NCBI GenBank assembly: GCA_964549315.1 | Contig: CAZJUY010000006.1 | Coordinates: forward strand, 53,168 to 117,167 | Direction of reading: 5' to 3' | DNA from: 2-12-FULL-35-15 sp964549315 | GTDB taxonomy: Bacteria; Bacteroidota; Bacteroidia; 2-12-FULL-35-15 | Length of the DNA stretch: 64,000 nucleotides | Shown here: positions 16,774-26,057 of the stretch, piece after piece | How the letters are laid out: every line of letters begins with the position of its first letter | Numbering within the stretch: the stretch's first letter is position 1 | Position numbers and translations under genes: made by a program | The notes under the pieces: model-generated | Told to the model about the DNA's origin: nothing | What the model saw: only the letters and a program-made list of their open reading frames with translations | Databases searched by the model: none

Positions 16774-18976
16774 AATTTCCAAATTCACTCATAAATCGAA
16801 TACGCATTAATCGCATTTCTTCTTCGGTATATTCATCTTCACCTAATTCTTTTAAGGCTGCATCTATTGAATCGCTTTCTGATTCTTTAAAATATTCCAT
16901 TGCTTCTTCTTGTTTATCTTCATCCATGATATCATTTAAATAATAAGTGATATTCACTTTTGTTCCAGAAGAAACAATGCTTTCAATTTCTGTGATCAAA
17001 TCTGTTAATGTTAATCCTTTTGCTTTTGCAACATCTTCTAATTTTAATTTACGGTCAATACTTTGTATGATGTAAACTTTTAAACCAGATTTGTTTACAA
17101 TGGATTTTACTACCATGTCTAATGGTCGTTCGATCTCATTTTCGTCAACATATTTTGCAATTAAATCAATAAATGGTTTTCCGAATTTTTGAGCTTTACC
17201 TTGTCCAACACCAGTAATGTTAACCAATTCATCCATTTTAATTGGATATTGAATTGCCATTTCTTGTAAAGATATTTCTTGGAAAATTACATAAGGAGGT
17301 AATTTTAATTTGTTTGCTGTTTGTTTTAATAAATCTTTTAATGCAGCAAATAAGGCTTCATCAGCTCCTGCGCTTCCACCTTTTGCTCCGCTTGGTCCGT
17401 CATCGTCATCGCTTTCTGTCCCTTCGTAGTCATGATCTTTTGTTACCATTACACTATAAGGTTTATCCATGAATTTTTTTCCTTCTGCTGTAACTTTTAA
17501 TAAACCGTAATTTTCAATGTCTTTAGATAAAAGACCAGTTACCAACGCTTGACGTATTACAGCATTCCAATATTTTTCTGTTTTATCATCTTCTGCACCT
17601 TTTCCGTAACACTCTAAATCATTGTGTTTGTATGTTTTTACAGTAGATGTTAAATTGCCGAGAAGAATATTAATAATATCTTTTGTTTTAAATTTTTCTT
17701 TTACATCCAAAACAGCTTCAATAGCTAAAGCTACATCATCCATTCCTTCAAATTTTTGTTTTGGGTTACGACAGTTGTCGCACATTGAATTACACCCTTT
17801 TTCATCAAATTCTTCACCAAAGTAGTGCAATAAAAATTTTCTACGGCAACTAGAAGTTTCGGCATAAGAAACCGTTTCTGTTAAAAGTTGTTTCCCAATT
17901 TCTTGTTCAGCAACAGGCTTGCCTTTCATGAATTTTTCAAGTTTTACAATATCATCATAACTGTAAAACGTAACACAATTTCCTTCACCACCATCACGTC
18001 CAGCACGTCCAGTTTCTTGGTAGTAGCCTTCAAGTGATTTAGGAATGTCGTGGTGTATAACAAAACGAACATCTGGTTTATCGATTCCCATTCCAAATGC
18101 AATTGTTGCAACAATCACATCAATATCTTCCATCAAAAATGCATCTTGTGTAGCGGCACGTTCTTTTGCTTCTAAACCAGCATGGTAAGGAGCTGCTTTA
18201 ATTCCATTTACTTTTAATGTTTCTGCTAACTCTTCAACTTTTTTACGGCTCAAGCAATAAACAATTCCAGATTTTCCTTGTTGACCTTTTATATATTTTA
18301 TAATTTCTTTTGCTACATTTTGTTTTGGACGAATTTCATAATATAAATTATTACGATTAAAAGATGACTTAAAAACATTGGCTTTTGTCATGCCTAAGTT
18401 TTTTTGAATGTCTTGCTGCACTTTTGGAGTTGCAGTAGCAGTAAGCGCAATAATAGGAACTTTACCAATGTTTTCTATAATTGGTCTTAATCTGCGGTAT
18501 TCTGGTCTGAAATCATGTCCCCATTCCGAAATACAATGTGCCTCATCAATTGCAAAAAAAGAAATAGTTATTTCATTAAAAAAAGCAATGTTTTCTTCTT
18601 TGGTTAAACTTTCGGGAGCAACATATAGTAATTTTGTTTTTCCAGATTTAATATCACTTTTAACTTTTGCAATTTCTGTTTTATTTAACGATGAATTTAA
18701 AAAGTGAGCAATACCTTCTTCATTACCAAAATTTCTTAATGCATCTACCTGGTTTTTCATTAATGCAATTAAAGGAGAAACGATAATTGCTGTGCCTTCA
18801 CTTACCAAAGCAGGTAATTGATAGCATAAAGATTTACCACCACCTGTTGGCATAATAACAAATGTGTCTTTGCCATCAAGCACACTACTAATAATTTCCT
18901 CTTGTTGACCTTTAAAACTATCGAATCCGAAAAATTTTTGTAAACATTCTTGAAGAGAAGTCTCTGTTACCACCAT
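16772..18976 (-). CDS. recQ: ATP-dependent DNA helicase RecQ
   Basis: A 734-residue 3'-5' helicase acting in recombination and replication-fork repair. Domains in order: helicase core with the RecQ motif 0 (FGFDSFKGQQEEII), Walker A at residues 43-49 (PTGGGKS), DEAH box, SALTATATP-like motif III (ALTATATP), and motif VI (YYQETGRAGRDG). The RQC zinc cysteines (SSCRRKF, GCNSMCDNC) and winged helix follow, then an acidic Gly/Asp linker and an HRDC domain (ADEALFAALKDLLKQTANK). About 130 further residues at the C-terminus, ending in an acidic helical tail, are typical of Bacteroidota RecQ. It stands alone with its own long terminator. Confidence 0.96.
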   Translation of the reverse strand: MVVTETSLQECLQKFFGFDSFKGQQEEIISSVLDGKDTFVIMPTGGGKSLCYQLPALVSEGTAIIVSPLIALMKNQVDALRNFGNEEGIAHFLNSSLNKTEIAKVKSDIKSGKTKLLYVAPESLTKEENIAFFNEITISFFAIDEAHCISEWGHDFRPEYRRLRPIIENIGKVPIIALTATATPKVQQDIQKNLGMTKANVFKSSFNRNNLYYEIRPKQNVAKEIIKYIKGQQGKSGIVYCLSRKKVEELAETLKVNGIKAAPYHAGLEAKERAATQDAFLMEDIDVIVATIAFGMGIDKPDVRFVIHHDIPKSLEGYYQETGRAGRDGGEGNCVTFYSYDDIVKLEKFMKGKPVAEQEIGKQLLTETVSYAETSSCRRKFLLHYFGEEFDEKGCNSMCDNCRNPKQKFEGMDDVALAIEAVLDVKEKFKTKDIINILLGNLTSTVKTYKHNDLECYGKGAEDDKTEKYWNAVIRQALVTGLLSKDIENYGLLKVTAEGKKFMDKPYSVMVTKDHDYEGTESDDDDGPSGAKGGSAGADEALFAALKDLLKQTANKLKLPPYVIFQEISLQEMAIQYPIKMDELVNITGVGQGKAQKFGKPFIDLIAKYVDENEIERPLDMVVKSIVNKSGLKVYIIQSIDRKLKLEDVAKAKGLTLTDLITEIESIVSSGTKVNITYYLNDIMDEDKQEEAMEYFKESESDSIDAALKELGEDEYTEEEMRLMRIRFMSEFGN

Positions 18977-19148
18977 TTTAATAATTTATTTTTTGCGTAT
19001 TAGTACTGAAAAATTATTTTTGTTTGTTCATTTATTACTTGTAAATATATAATAAAAAATTGTTACACAGCCAAACATTTCTATACTTTAATTTAATTTT
19101 TCTACGAAGTGAATAATTCTATCGATAAAATATTTTACTTTTACCGAA

Positions 19149-19865
19149 ATGCTCAAAATAGCTGCAATTGTTCCTGCTTATAACGAAGAAAAATCGATAG
19201 AAAATGTTGTAAAAAGTATTAATTCTATTGATTCAAATGGTCTATTTTCAATTGATGTAATTGTTATAAATGACTGTTCAAAAGATTCAACATCTGATAT
19301 TATTCATTCATTAAAATGCATCGCCTTGGACTTGCCAATTAATTTGGGCATTGGAGGTGCAGTGCAAACTGGGTTTAAATACGCCTTTGAAAATAATTAT
19401 GATTTTGCTATTCAAGTGGATGGTGACGGACAGCATCCCGCCAATGAAATATATAAAATTGTGAAAGATGCTGTGGATCATAATGCTGATGTTGCAATAG
19501 GTTCACGGTTTATTAATAAACAAGGGTTTCAATCTTCTGCTATGAGAAGATTTGGAATAAATTATTTTAGAAAACTAAATAATTTGTTGGTCGGTATAGT
19601 TGTTACAGATAGCACTTCTGGTTTTCGATTGATAAATAAAAAGGTTTTGGAAAAAGTGAGCGAATATTACCCTGATGAATACCCAGAACCTGAAGCAATT
19701 ATTTTATATGCATTAAATAATTTTAAAATTATAGAAGTGCCTGTTAATATGATGGAAAGGCAAGGTGGTGTTTCGTCAATTGGTTTTATGTCTTCTATTT
19801 ATTACATGTTTAAAGTTAGTTTGGCAATTATTTATACTTTTATCCGATTAAAATTTAAGAAGTAA
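19149..19865 (+). CDS. GT2 glycosyltransferase, polyprenyl-phosphate sugar synthase-like
   Basis: A 238-residue GT-A fold family 2 transferase. It opens with IAAIVPAYNEEKSIENVV and carries VINDCSKDST and the metal-binding region QVDGDGQHP, followed by AIGSRF and SGFRLINKKVL. A C-terminal hydrophobic segment (SSIYYMFKVSLAIIYTFIRL) may touch the membrane. These features resemble dolichyl/undecaprenyl-phosphate mannose or glucose synthases, which supply lipid-linked sugar to GT-C enzymes. It is followed after 5 bp by a small membrane protein gene, so the two likely form a unit. The sugar donor is not determined. Confidence 0.87.
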   Translation: MLKIAAIVPAYNEEKSIENVVKSINSIDSNGLFSIDVIVINDCSKDSTSDIIHSLKCIALDLPINLGIGGAVQTGFKYAFENNYDFAIQVDGDGQHPANEIYKIVKDAVDHNADVAIGSRFINKQGFQSSAMRRFGINYFRKLNNLLVGIVVTDSTSGFRLINKKVLEKVSEYYPDEYPEPEAIILYALNNFKIIEVPVNMMERQGGVSSIGFMSSIYYMFKVSLAIIYTFIRLKFKK

Positions 19866-19870
19866 GCCTT

Positions 19871-20344
19871 ATGCAAACAAAATATTTTAAAGTGAATAAG
19901 AAAGAGTATTGTCATATTACGGATGAAAATATTTTTGTTACTAATGAAAAAATTCCAACACGTATTCCTTTAGAGTATGATTTAAGTGAAGCTTGGAGTG
20001 TAAAAAGCATACTGAATTATATATTTTTTGGTTTGCTATTTATTTACACAGCAATATCTATTAATTATTATGGAGTAAATTTTTTCAAGCATATCGAAAA
20101 TTACGGAGCTATTTTATTGTTGCTTCTTTCTTTTGTTCGTATGAAAAATGGCCTTCTGTCGAGTTACACGCCTACAATAAATCGTTCAAGTATTAAATCT
20201 GTTTATTTTAAAACTCCGTTTTTTTCGTTTGCTCGACTTGTAATTTATTTTGAAGGGCCAGAGGGCAAAACATTAAGAAAAGTAATTCCTATTTTATATA
20301 AAAAACAAGCAGAGTCAATTTTGAAAGAATTAAAATTAATTTAA
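19871..20344 (+). CDS. Small two-span membrane protein of unknown function
   Basis: A 157-residue protein, not recognised. Two hydrophobic segments are visible (ILNYIFFGLLFIYTAISINYY and YGAILLLLLSFV) between a polar N-terminal part and a C-terminal domain of about 60 residues with a possible beta-strand pattern (SIKSVYFKTPFFSFARLVIYFEG). The C-terminal layout could suit a PH-like fold, but this is only an impression. It begins 5 bp after the GT2 gene and its 3' end overlaps the convergent recX gene by 4 bp. No catalytic residues are suggested. Confidence 0.7.
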   Translation: MQTKYFKVNKKEYCHITDENIFVTNEKIPTRIPLEYDLSEAWSVKSILNYIFFGLLFIYTAISINYYGVNFFKHIENYGAILLLLLSFVRMKNGLLSSYTPTINRSSIKSVYFKTPFFSFARLVIYFEGPEGKTLRKVIPILYKKQAESILKELKLI

Positions 20345-20823
20345 TCAATCGATTTTATCATTCCCCAAGCTAAATCGCTTTCAAAGCCTCTTGAAATAGC
20401 GTATTGAACAGCTTTGTAGTTTTTTTGGTATTCTTGTTCGCCTTTATTTTCTTTTATTTTTTTTAGCAAAATTTCTTTTAATGTATTTTCGTAATCGTCT
20501 TCATCAATCTCTTTCATTCCGGCTTTTATACAATAATCAGAAATCTTTCTTTTTTTAAGTTCAATTTTTATTTTCACTTTGCCCCATTTTTTTATTCTAA
20601 ATTTTCCGCCAGCAAAAGCTTTTGCAAATCGTTCTTCATTTAAAAAATTTTCTGTAATTAAATTTGCAAGAATATTTTCTACATCATTACTATACAAACC
20701 CCATTCGTATAATTTATCGCGCATTTCTTGCTGACAACGCTCCTGATAAGCGCAGTATTTTTGTGCTTTGATATATGCTTGGTTGGGAGTAAGTTTTTTC
20801 TTTGGTTTATTTTCAAAATCCAT
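20341..20823 (-). CDS. recX: RecX-family regulator of RecA
   Basis: A 160-residue protein matching the RecX family of three-helix repeat proteins that modulate RecA filaments. The signature opening is KAQKYCAYQERCQQEMRDKL, continuing with LITENFLNEERFAKAFAGGK and GKVKIKIELKKRKIS. Its length is normal for the family. The N-terminus is Lys/Pro-rich. It is the last gene of the leftward MoxR/DUF58 run, 4 bp beyond the DUF58 gene, and its stop overlaps the convergent small membrane protein gene. No recA is in the window. Confidence 0.9.
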   Translation of the reverse strand: MDFENKPKKKLTPNQAYIKAQKYCAYQERCQQEMRDKLYEWGLYSNDVENILANLITENFLNEERFAKAFAGGKFRIKKWGKVKIKIELKKRKISDYCIKAGMKEIDEDDYENTLKEILLKKIKENKGEQEYQKNYKAVQYAISRGFESDLAWGMIKSID

Positions 20824-20827
20824 AATA

Positions 20828-22162
20828 CTAAATCAGTCCTCGCGCTTTTAGTTCCAGATATTTATTAATAGAATTTACAGATAAATTTTGTGGTGGGGTG
20901 AGTATGCTTTGTATTCCATATTTTTCTAACTCTTTTGCAATTAACTTTTTTTCAAATGCAAATTTTTCTGCAATTGCTTTGCTGTAAATTTCTTCTGTAG
21001 TTTTTGCTGGTTTGTTTAAAAAATCAGTTAGCTCGGTATTTTCAAAAAATATAACTACTAACAAGTGGTCTTTTGCTAGACGCAATAAATATTTTAATTG
21101 CCGCTTTAAACCCGATAGGCTCTCAAAATTGGTGTAGAGTAATAATAAACTGCGTTGAGAGATTTTTGTTTTAATGTTTATATACAAGTTTTCATAATCA
21201 CTTTCTAAATAACCCGTTTTTTGGTTGTATAATAAATGCAATATTTTATTTAGCTGCCCGCTTTTTCTTTCTGCTGGTAAAACAGATTGAACCTTATTAG
21301 AAAACGTTACAATTCCCGCTTTGTCATGTTTTAACATTGCAATATTAGTAATTACCAAACTAGAGTTAATAGCATAATCCAATAAACTTAATCCATCAAA
21401 TGGCATACGCATAATTCTACCCATGTCTATTACAGCATATACTTGTTGTGATTTTTCATCTTGATACTGATTGGTCATCAATTTGTTTTTTCTTGCAGTA
21501 GCTTTCCAATTGATTGTTCTATAATCATCACCAAAAACGTATTCTTTTATCTGATCAAATTCGCTATTGTTTCCGATTTTTCTGATTTTTTTGATGCCAA
21601 AATCTGTAAGCCTATTTGATATAGCTAATAATTCATATTTACGCATTTGCATAAATGATGGAAAAACAGGAACCATTATATCCTGTGAAAATTTGAATCT
21701 TTTTTGAATGAATCCAATTGGGCTTTTAACAAAAATATTTACAGATCCAAAATGATATTCTCCACGTTTTACTGGTCGAACATCATATTCTATTGTTCTG
21801 TGTTTTCCTGAACCTATTTTTAGATGAAAAGAATTGTTTCTTAATTGGAATTGAAAAGGTAACTCGTCAATAACTTCAATTTTTATAGGGAATAAATAAA
21901 AATTTTCAATAAATATTTGTACTGGATTGTCATCTCCGTTTGAAAGCTTGTCGAGTGTATCTCGTCTCGCAAATACTCCATTTTTATTTGCATATAAAAT
22001 GATAATATCAACAAGTAGCAAAGCAACGATTAGTATTAATGAATAAATTGCAAAATCTGCTACCTCATTAAAGAAAAAGCCAAACACCAAAAACACAACT
22101 TCCAATGAAATGATGTAATAAATGAGAGTAGAAAAGTATATTGACTTTATAAATGATTTCAT
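20828..22162 (-). CDS. DUF58-domain membrane protein
   Basis: A 444-residue protein. Two or three N-terminal membrane spans (about 8-60) lead into a beta-rich region. The DUF58 signature follows (GDDYRTINWKATARKNKLM), then a von Willebrand A-like domain (YAVIDMGRIM, AINSSLVITNIAMLKHDKAGIVTFS). The usual DxSxS metal site is not complete. Proteins of this type act with MoxR AAA+ ATPases, probably in chaperoning or assembling envelope complexes. It lies downstream of the moxR-like gene with a short gap, in the same operon. Confidence 0.88.
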   Translation of the reverse strand: MKSFIKSIYFSTLIYYIISLEVVFLVFGFFFNEVADFAIYSLILIVALLLVDIIILYANKNGVFARRDTLDKLSNGDDNPVQIFIENFYLFPIKIEVIDELPFQFQLRNNSFHLKIGSGKHRTIEYDVRPVKRGEYHFGSVNIFVKSPIGFIQKRFKFSQDIMVPVFPSFMQMRKYELLAISNRLTDFGIKKIRKIGNNSEFDQIKEYVFGDDYRTINWKATARKNKLMTNQYQDEKSQQVYAVIDMGRIMRMPFDGLSLLDYAINSSLVITNIAMLKHDKAGIVTFSNKVQSVLPAERKSGQLNKILHLLYNQKTGYLESDYENLYINIKTKISQRSLLLLYTNFESLSGLKRQLKYLLRLAKDHLLVVIFFENTELTDFLNKPAKTTEEIYSKAIAEKFAFEKKLIAKELEKYGIQSILTPPQNLSVNSINKYLELKARGLI

Positions 22163-22178
22163 TTTTGTATTCTATATA

Positions 22179-23156
22179 CTATCTAGGAATTTCTATTTTT
22201 TCAATTATTTGTTTAATAATTTCATTCGAAGTAATACCCTCCATTTCTTTTTCTGGAGTGAGTATTACTCTGTGTTTTAAAACATTCACAGCAACGTATT
22301 TAATATCGTCTGGTGTTACAAAATCTCTTCCTTTGATTGCAGCTATTGCTTTTGCGCTTGTAAGCATAGATAAAGACGCACGAGGAGAAGCTCCTAAATA
22401 AAGCGAAGTGTTATTTCTAGTTTGGTTTACAATTTTAGCGATATATGAAATTAAGTTTTGGTCAATATGAACCTGACTGACTTTTTCTCTGTAATTTTTT
22501 ACATCACTTGCAGTCATAACAGAATTAACAGTATTGATATCAACTGTGTTTTTTCTATCGTGATAATCAGCAATTATTTTTGTTTCATCTTCTAAAGATG
22601 GGTAATCAATATTTATTTTGAATAAAAATCTATCTAATTGTGCTTCAGGTAAACGGTATGTTCCTTCATGTTCTACAGGGTTTTGTGTTGCCAATACAAT
22701 AAATGGTGCGGCTAAAGGATAAGTTTTTCCATCCACAGTAATTTGCCTTTCTTCCATTGCCTCAAATAATGCTGCTTGCGTTTTTGCCGGAGCGCGGTTG
22801 ATTTCATCGATAAGTACAATGTTCGAAAATAGAGGTCCTGGTTTAAATTCAAATTCACTTGTTTTTAAATTGAATATACTTGTTCCGATAATATCGGAAG
22901 GCATTAAATCGGGCGTAAATTGAATACGGGAAAAATTTACTGACATTGTTCTTGATAGCAATTTTGCAGTAAGTGTTTTAGCTACTCCAGGCACGCCCTC
23001 TATTAATACATGTCCGTCTGCTAATACGGCAGCTATAAGCATTTCAATCATCGTGTCCTGCCCAACAATAATTTTATTTATTTCGGACTTAATAGAATTT
23101 ACAGCTTGTTGTAATCCGCTCAAATCAATTCTGTTTTCAAAGGTTTGGTTTTCCAT
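22179..23156 (-). CDS. MoxR-family AAA+ ATPase
   Basis: A 325-residue MoxR-type ATPase. Walker A is GVPGVAKT (residues 54-61), Walker B VLIDEINRAP, sensor 1 LATQNPVEHEGTYRLPEAQLDRF and the arginine-containing lid segment GASPRASL. MoxR proteins use ATP to activate or assemble partner proteins with vWA domains; the partner here is probably the adjacent DUF58 protein. It sits between the DUF4350 and DUF58 genes, all in one direction with gaps of 5 and 16 bp. No signal peptide, so it is cytoplasmic. Confidence 0.95.
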   Translation of the reverse strand: MENQTFENRIDLSGLQQAVNSIKSEINKIIVGQDTMIEMLIAAVLADGHVLIEGVPGVAKTLTAKLLSRTMSVNFSRIQFTPDLMPSDIIGTSIFNLKTSEFEFKPGPLFSNIVLIDEINRAPAKTQAALFEAMEERQITVDGKTYPLAAPFIVLATQNPVEHEGTYRLPEAQLDRFLFKINIDYPSLEDETKIIADYHDRKNTVDINTVNSVMTASDVKNYREKVSQVHIDQNLISYIAKIVNQTRNNTSLYLGASPRASLSMLTSAKAIAAIKGRDFVTPDDIKYVAVNVLKHRVILTPEKEMEGITSNEIIKQIIEKIEIPR

Positions 23157-23161
23157 AGTTT

Positions 23162-24391
23162 TTATCTTTTATTGTAAGTGTGAAATTCTTCTATCATAGC
23201 ATTTAATTTCCCTAACTCATTTTCTGTGATTAAATTTTTTGCTGTTATATCAGAGAAATAATAAAATAGTTTGTGAATTTTTTCTAATTCAATTCCTGAC
23301 AAAACACTTATTCTATTGATAAATAAATCATCATAAATAGTTGTTTTTACTTGAAATGTTTTTCGGATGTATTCTAAAAAATAAGTTATTTTTTTATCTG
23401 CTATATTTTTGTGATTTCCTGATTGATAATATAAGGTGCCTACGACATCAACAAAATCAAGTGTAGTATTTCTCATTGGTTCAATAACGGGTATAATTCT
23501 TTGTTTACGTTTAATGCCGATGAGTATAAATAATAATAAAGAAATAAGTGCTACAAAATAAGCTGTTTTTAATGATGTGTTTGCAAACAGAACTCTTAAC
23601 ATATTATCGTTTTGTCCATTCCCCACTTTGTAATACTCATCCCAAATTAAATTTGAAAGCGGTAAATAAGATAAACACTTATAAACGTATTCGGAATTGG
23701 GTTCATCTGTAAAAAAATAATTCGTAAATACTTCAGGTGTAGAATGGATGTATATTTTCCCTTTCCCGAATTTCATTTCAATAAAATTGATTTCATCGTC
23801 TGCTGTAATTCCTAATATTTTTGATGCTGTTGTGTCAAAAGAAGTAAAGTAAGTGTTTGTTATTTGTTTGCTATACTGATAAAATTTTTCAGAATGCAAG
23901 CTGGGGCTTGAAAAGTTGAATTGAATAGAATCACTTTTTTTAGTAAAATTATTTATTGCGGAGGAATCAATGCTAAATCCATCATCATAATTATAAAAAG
24001 CGTCTGTACTTATTTTTAAAGTGTCGGCAAATTTTCCTGAAAAATAGTTTGCTGAAATAAAAGCAGTATTTCCATTCGTTACAAATTTTAGTAATTCTTT
24101 AGTATCTAAATCATCGGGCTCAAAAGATTCATTAATTAATAAATAGTTTGTGTTTTTAAGCGAATTGTTTTTTAAAATATTGTACAAAGGAGCTTTTTCT
24201 GTACTTATAGTTGTTGAACTATATATCTCTGTTATTGCATCATACAGAGCTTTTGTTCCATAAGGAATTTTATCTTTTTTGGAATAAGATAAAGACCAAT
24301 CAATAGGTTTTGGAGAATATATTTTTAAAAGTATTAATGCTAAAAAGCATAATACAAGTACAATGATATATTTTTTATTCCCTTTAAACAT
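23162..24391 (-). CDS. DUF4350-domain membrane protein
   Basis: A 409-residue protein with an N-terminal span (YIIVLVLCFLALILLKIY), a large extracytoplasmic domain and a second span near residue 275 (TAYFVALISLLLFILIGIKRK). The start of the domain (SYSKKDKIPYGTKALYDAI, followed by a NYLLINESFEPDDLDTKELL segment) matches the DUF4350 pattern of MoxR-linked operons. The C-terminus is a cytoplasmic helical domain. Its start overlaps the end of the DUF4129-like gene by 8 bp, which indicates coupled translation. Its biochemical role is unknown. Confidence 0.82.
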   Translation of the reverse strand: MFKGNKKYIIVLVLCFLALILLKIYSPKPIDWSLSYSKKDKIPYGTKALYDAITEIYSSTTISTEKAPLYNILKNNSLKNTNYLLINESFEPDDLDTKELLKFVTNGNTAFISANYFSGKFADTLKISTDAFYNYDDGFSIDSSAINNFTKKSDSIQFNFSSPSLHSEKFYQYSKQITNTYFTSFDTTASKILGITADDEINFIEMKFGKGKIYIHSTPEVFTNYFFTDEPNSEYVYKCLSYLPLSNLIWDEYYKVGNGQNDNMLRVLFANTSLKTAYFVALISLLLFILIGIKRKQRIIPVIEPMRNTTLDFVDVVGTLYYQSGNHKNIADKKITYFLEYIRKTFQVKTTIYDDLFINRISVLSGIELEKIHKLFYYFSDITAKNLITENELGKLNAMIEEFHTYNKR

Positions 24392-25121
24392 TTATCGAAT
24401 TAAATTTTTCTACAGTTTGCTTAAACTTGTTTTCATCTAATGGAAAATTACCATACCAAAAATATTCGTATAGAATACTTAACTCTTTAAATTGCCTGCT
24501 AAACTTATTGTTTGAGAGCTCTATTAAATAGTCATTATTTGTTTTATCAATTTTCCATTGTATTAATTTTTTGTCGGAAAGTTGTTTTAACAACATTAAA
24601 AAATGTAAGCGAATAGCTTTTCTATAATCTTTTTTTGATATTGCTTCTGCAATCATTTTCGTAAAATCAATTTTATCGATGTCTTCTTCAATTTCACCAA
24701 AATCTAATTTTACGCTTGCACTTTTACCATAAAATAAAGCACGAACATTGTTTTTTAAAAGAAGTAAAACAACTGTAACTATTACGGTAGCTATTAAAAC
24801 GTATTGGAATATTTTCCAACCTGTTTGGCCCTCTTCGGTATTGAATAATTTTGATACCATTCGTGCAACCCATTCTTTAAATTCTTCCCATGGTGTTCTT
24901 GGAGCAGAAGATATTTTATCGTATTTGTAATCCGAGTCATTAAAAATTTCTTTTTGTTTTTCTTCTGATAATTTTCGCACTTCAATTTTTGAAGAATCAA
25001 ATACAACCGTCTTTTTTGTTTTTATGCTATCACTCAGGCAATACATATTTGTATTGTGAAAAATAAAACACAATAAAACAGTTGTGAATTTTAAGATACT
25101 AAAACTGGGGTTTGTACTCAT
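24384..25121 (-). CDS. DUF4129-like membrane protein
   Basis: A 245-residue protein. A signal peptide or first span (FSILKFTTVLLCFIFHNTNMYC) and a central span (GWKIFQYVLIATVIVTVVLLLL) flank a short extracytoplasmic part. The cytoplasmic C-terminal domain (FTKMIAEAISKKDYRKAIRL, LSILYEYFWYGNFPLDENKF) resembles DUF4129 domains. The ATG at 25121 is preferred over one at 25148, because it shortens the overlap with the preceding gene to 23 bp and puts the hydrophobic segment close to the start. It overlaps the next gene by 8 bp. Part of the MoxR operon. Confidence 0.78.
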   Translation of the reverse strand: MSTNPSFSILKFTTVLLCFIFHNTNMYCLSDSIKTKKTVVFDSSKIEVRKLSEEKQKEIFNDSDYKYDKISSAPRTPWEEFKEWVARMVSKLFNTEEGQTGWKIFQYVLIATVIVTVVLLLLKNNVRALFYGKSASVKLDFGEIEEDIDKIDFTKMIAEAISKKDYRKAIRLHFLMLLKQLSDKKLIQWKIDKTNNDYLIELSNNKFSRQFKELSILYEYFWYGNFPLDENKFKQTVEKFNSINV

Positions 25122-26046
25122 CGTTATTTGGTTTAGCACCAATTTCATTAATACGTTCCATTAAACCAATACCCTCTTTCTTTTCTGCTAAACTGTAATA
25201 GTGAAAAGCATTTACAAGATAGTAGATGCTATAAATAAATGATGCTAAAAAAGTACAAACAGAAGACACAATTATAAATGATAATGAGCTATAGCCTTGC
25301 ACTGATCCACTTAAAACAATTACTATGGTGTAAATTAATTGAGGAACTAAAATTACCATTGAAATAATTATAACCATTATATAATTACAAACCATTAGTA
25401 ACCATGTCCACCAAAACTCACCACGCATTACTTCTCTAATTCTGGATAATGAATTAATTACAGAATCTTCATCATGCATCATTGGAAGATAAAAAGTGGA
25501 AAATTGCCATATAAACGGAGGTCCTAAAATCAATAACCCTATTACCACAATAAATCCCATTAAAATTGCAACCGCAGTGTGAATAGAACCAATTAAACCT
25601 ATAATAAAAAATGCTCCAAATCCTATTATAACAATCAACAGAAGCAAAAGAAAAAAACCACCTATTATTTTGCCAATGTTTTTAATAAAGAGACTTGCCA
25701 CATCACTTGTGCTTACATTTCCTGGTCCGTTTTTATTATAACAAATCAAATAAGAGAACGTTGTTCCCATTAATGTTAAACCCGCGAGCAGAGATAAAAA
25801 TAATGTTACAAAATATTTCCAATTAAAAATATTTGCAAGCATAGCAAATGAATTTAAAGACCCTCCTGAATTAACAGTTGTTTGGTAATAAATTCCAAAT
25901 AAAGTAGATAGCAAAAACAATGGACCTGCTATAAAAATTAAGGATTTAAAAAAGGGTTTAAAGTTTTGACGTAAAAATTTTATGGTAACATTAAATGTTT
26001 CACCAAAATCTCGTGCTTGAAATAAATTTATTTTTTCTTGATTCAT
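25099..26046 (-). CDS. Multi-span membrane protein of the MoxR operon
   Basis: A 315-residue integral membrane protein with about six spans (for example FKSLIFIAGPLFLLSTLFGIYY, FFLLLLLIVIIGFGAFFIIGL, ILMGFIVVIGLLILGPPFI). The N-terminal RDFGETFNVTIKFLRQNFKPF resembles the start of other Bacteroidota proteins encoded at this position. I do not recognise a named family with certainty. It is flanked by spoIIM-like and DUF4129-like genes with a short gap and an overlap, so it belongs to the same envelope-related operon. No catalytic motif is visible. Confidence 0.75.
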   Translation of the reverse strand: MNQEKINLFQARDFGETFNVTIKFLRQNFKPFFKSLIFIAGPLFLLSTLFGIYYQTTVNSGGSLNSFAMLANIFNWKYFVTLFLSLLAGLTLMGTTFSYLICYNKNGPGNVSTSDVASLFIKNIGKIIGGFFLLLLLIVIIGFGAFFIIGLIGSIHTAVAILMGFIVVIGLLILGPPFIWQFSTFYLPMMHDEDSVINSLSRIREVMRGEFWWTWLLMVCNYIMVIIISMVILVPQLIYTIVIVLSGSVQGYSSLSFIIVSSVCTFLASFIYSIYYLVNAFHYYSLAEKKEGIGLMERINEIGAKPNNDEYKPQF

Positions 26047-26057
26047 ATTTTTATTTT

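Noticed and set aside
18977..19148. Possible recQ promoter (TATATTTA on the minus strand near 19043-19050)
   Set aside because: It mismatches the consensus at the last base and the nearest TTG is 22 nt away, so it was not called as a feature; nothing else is visible in this 172-bp gap.
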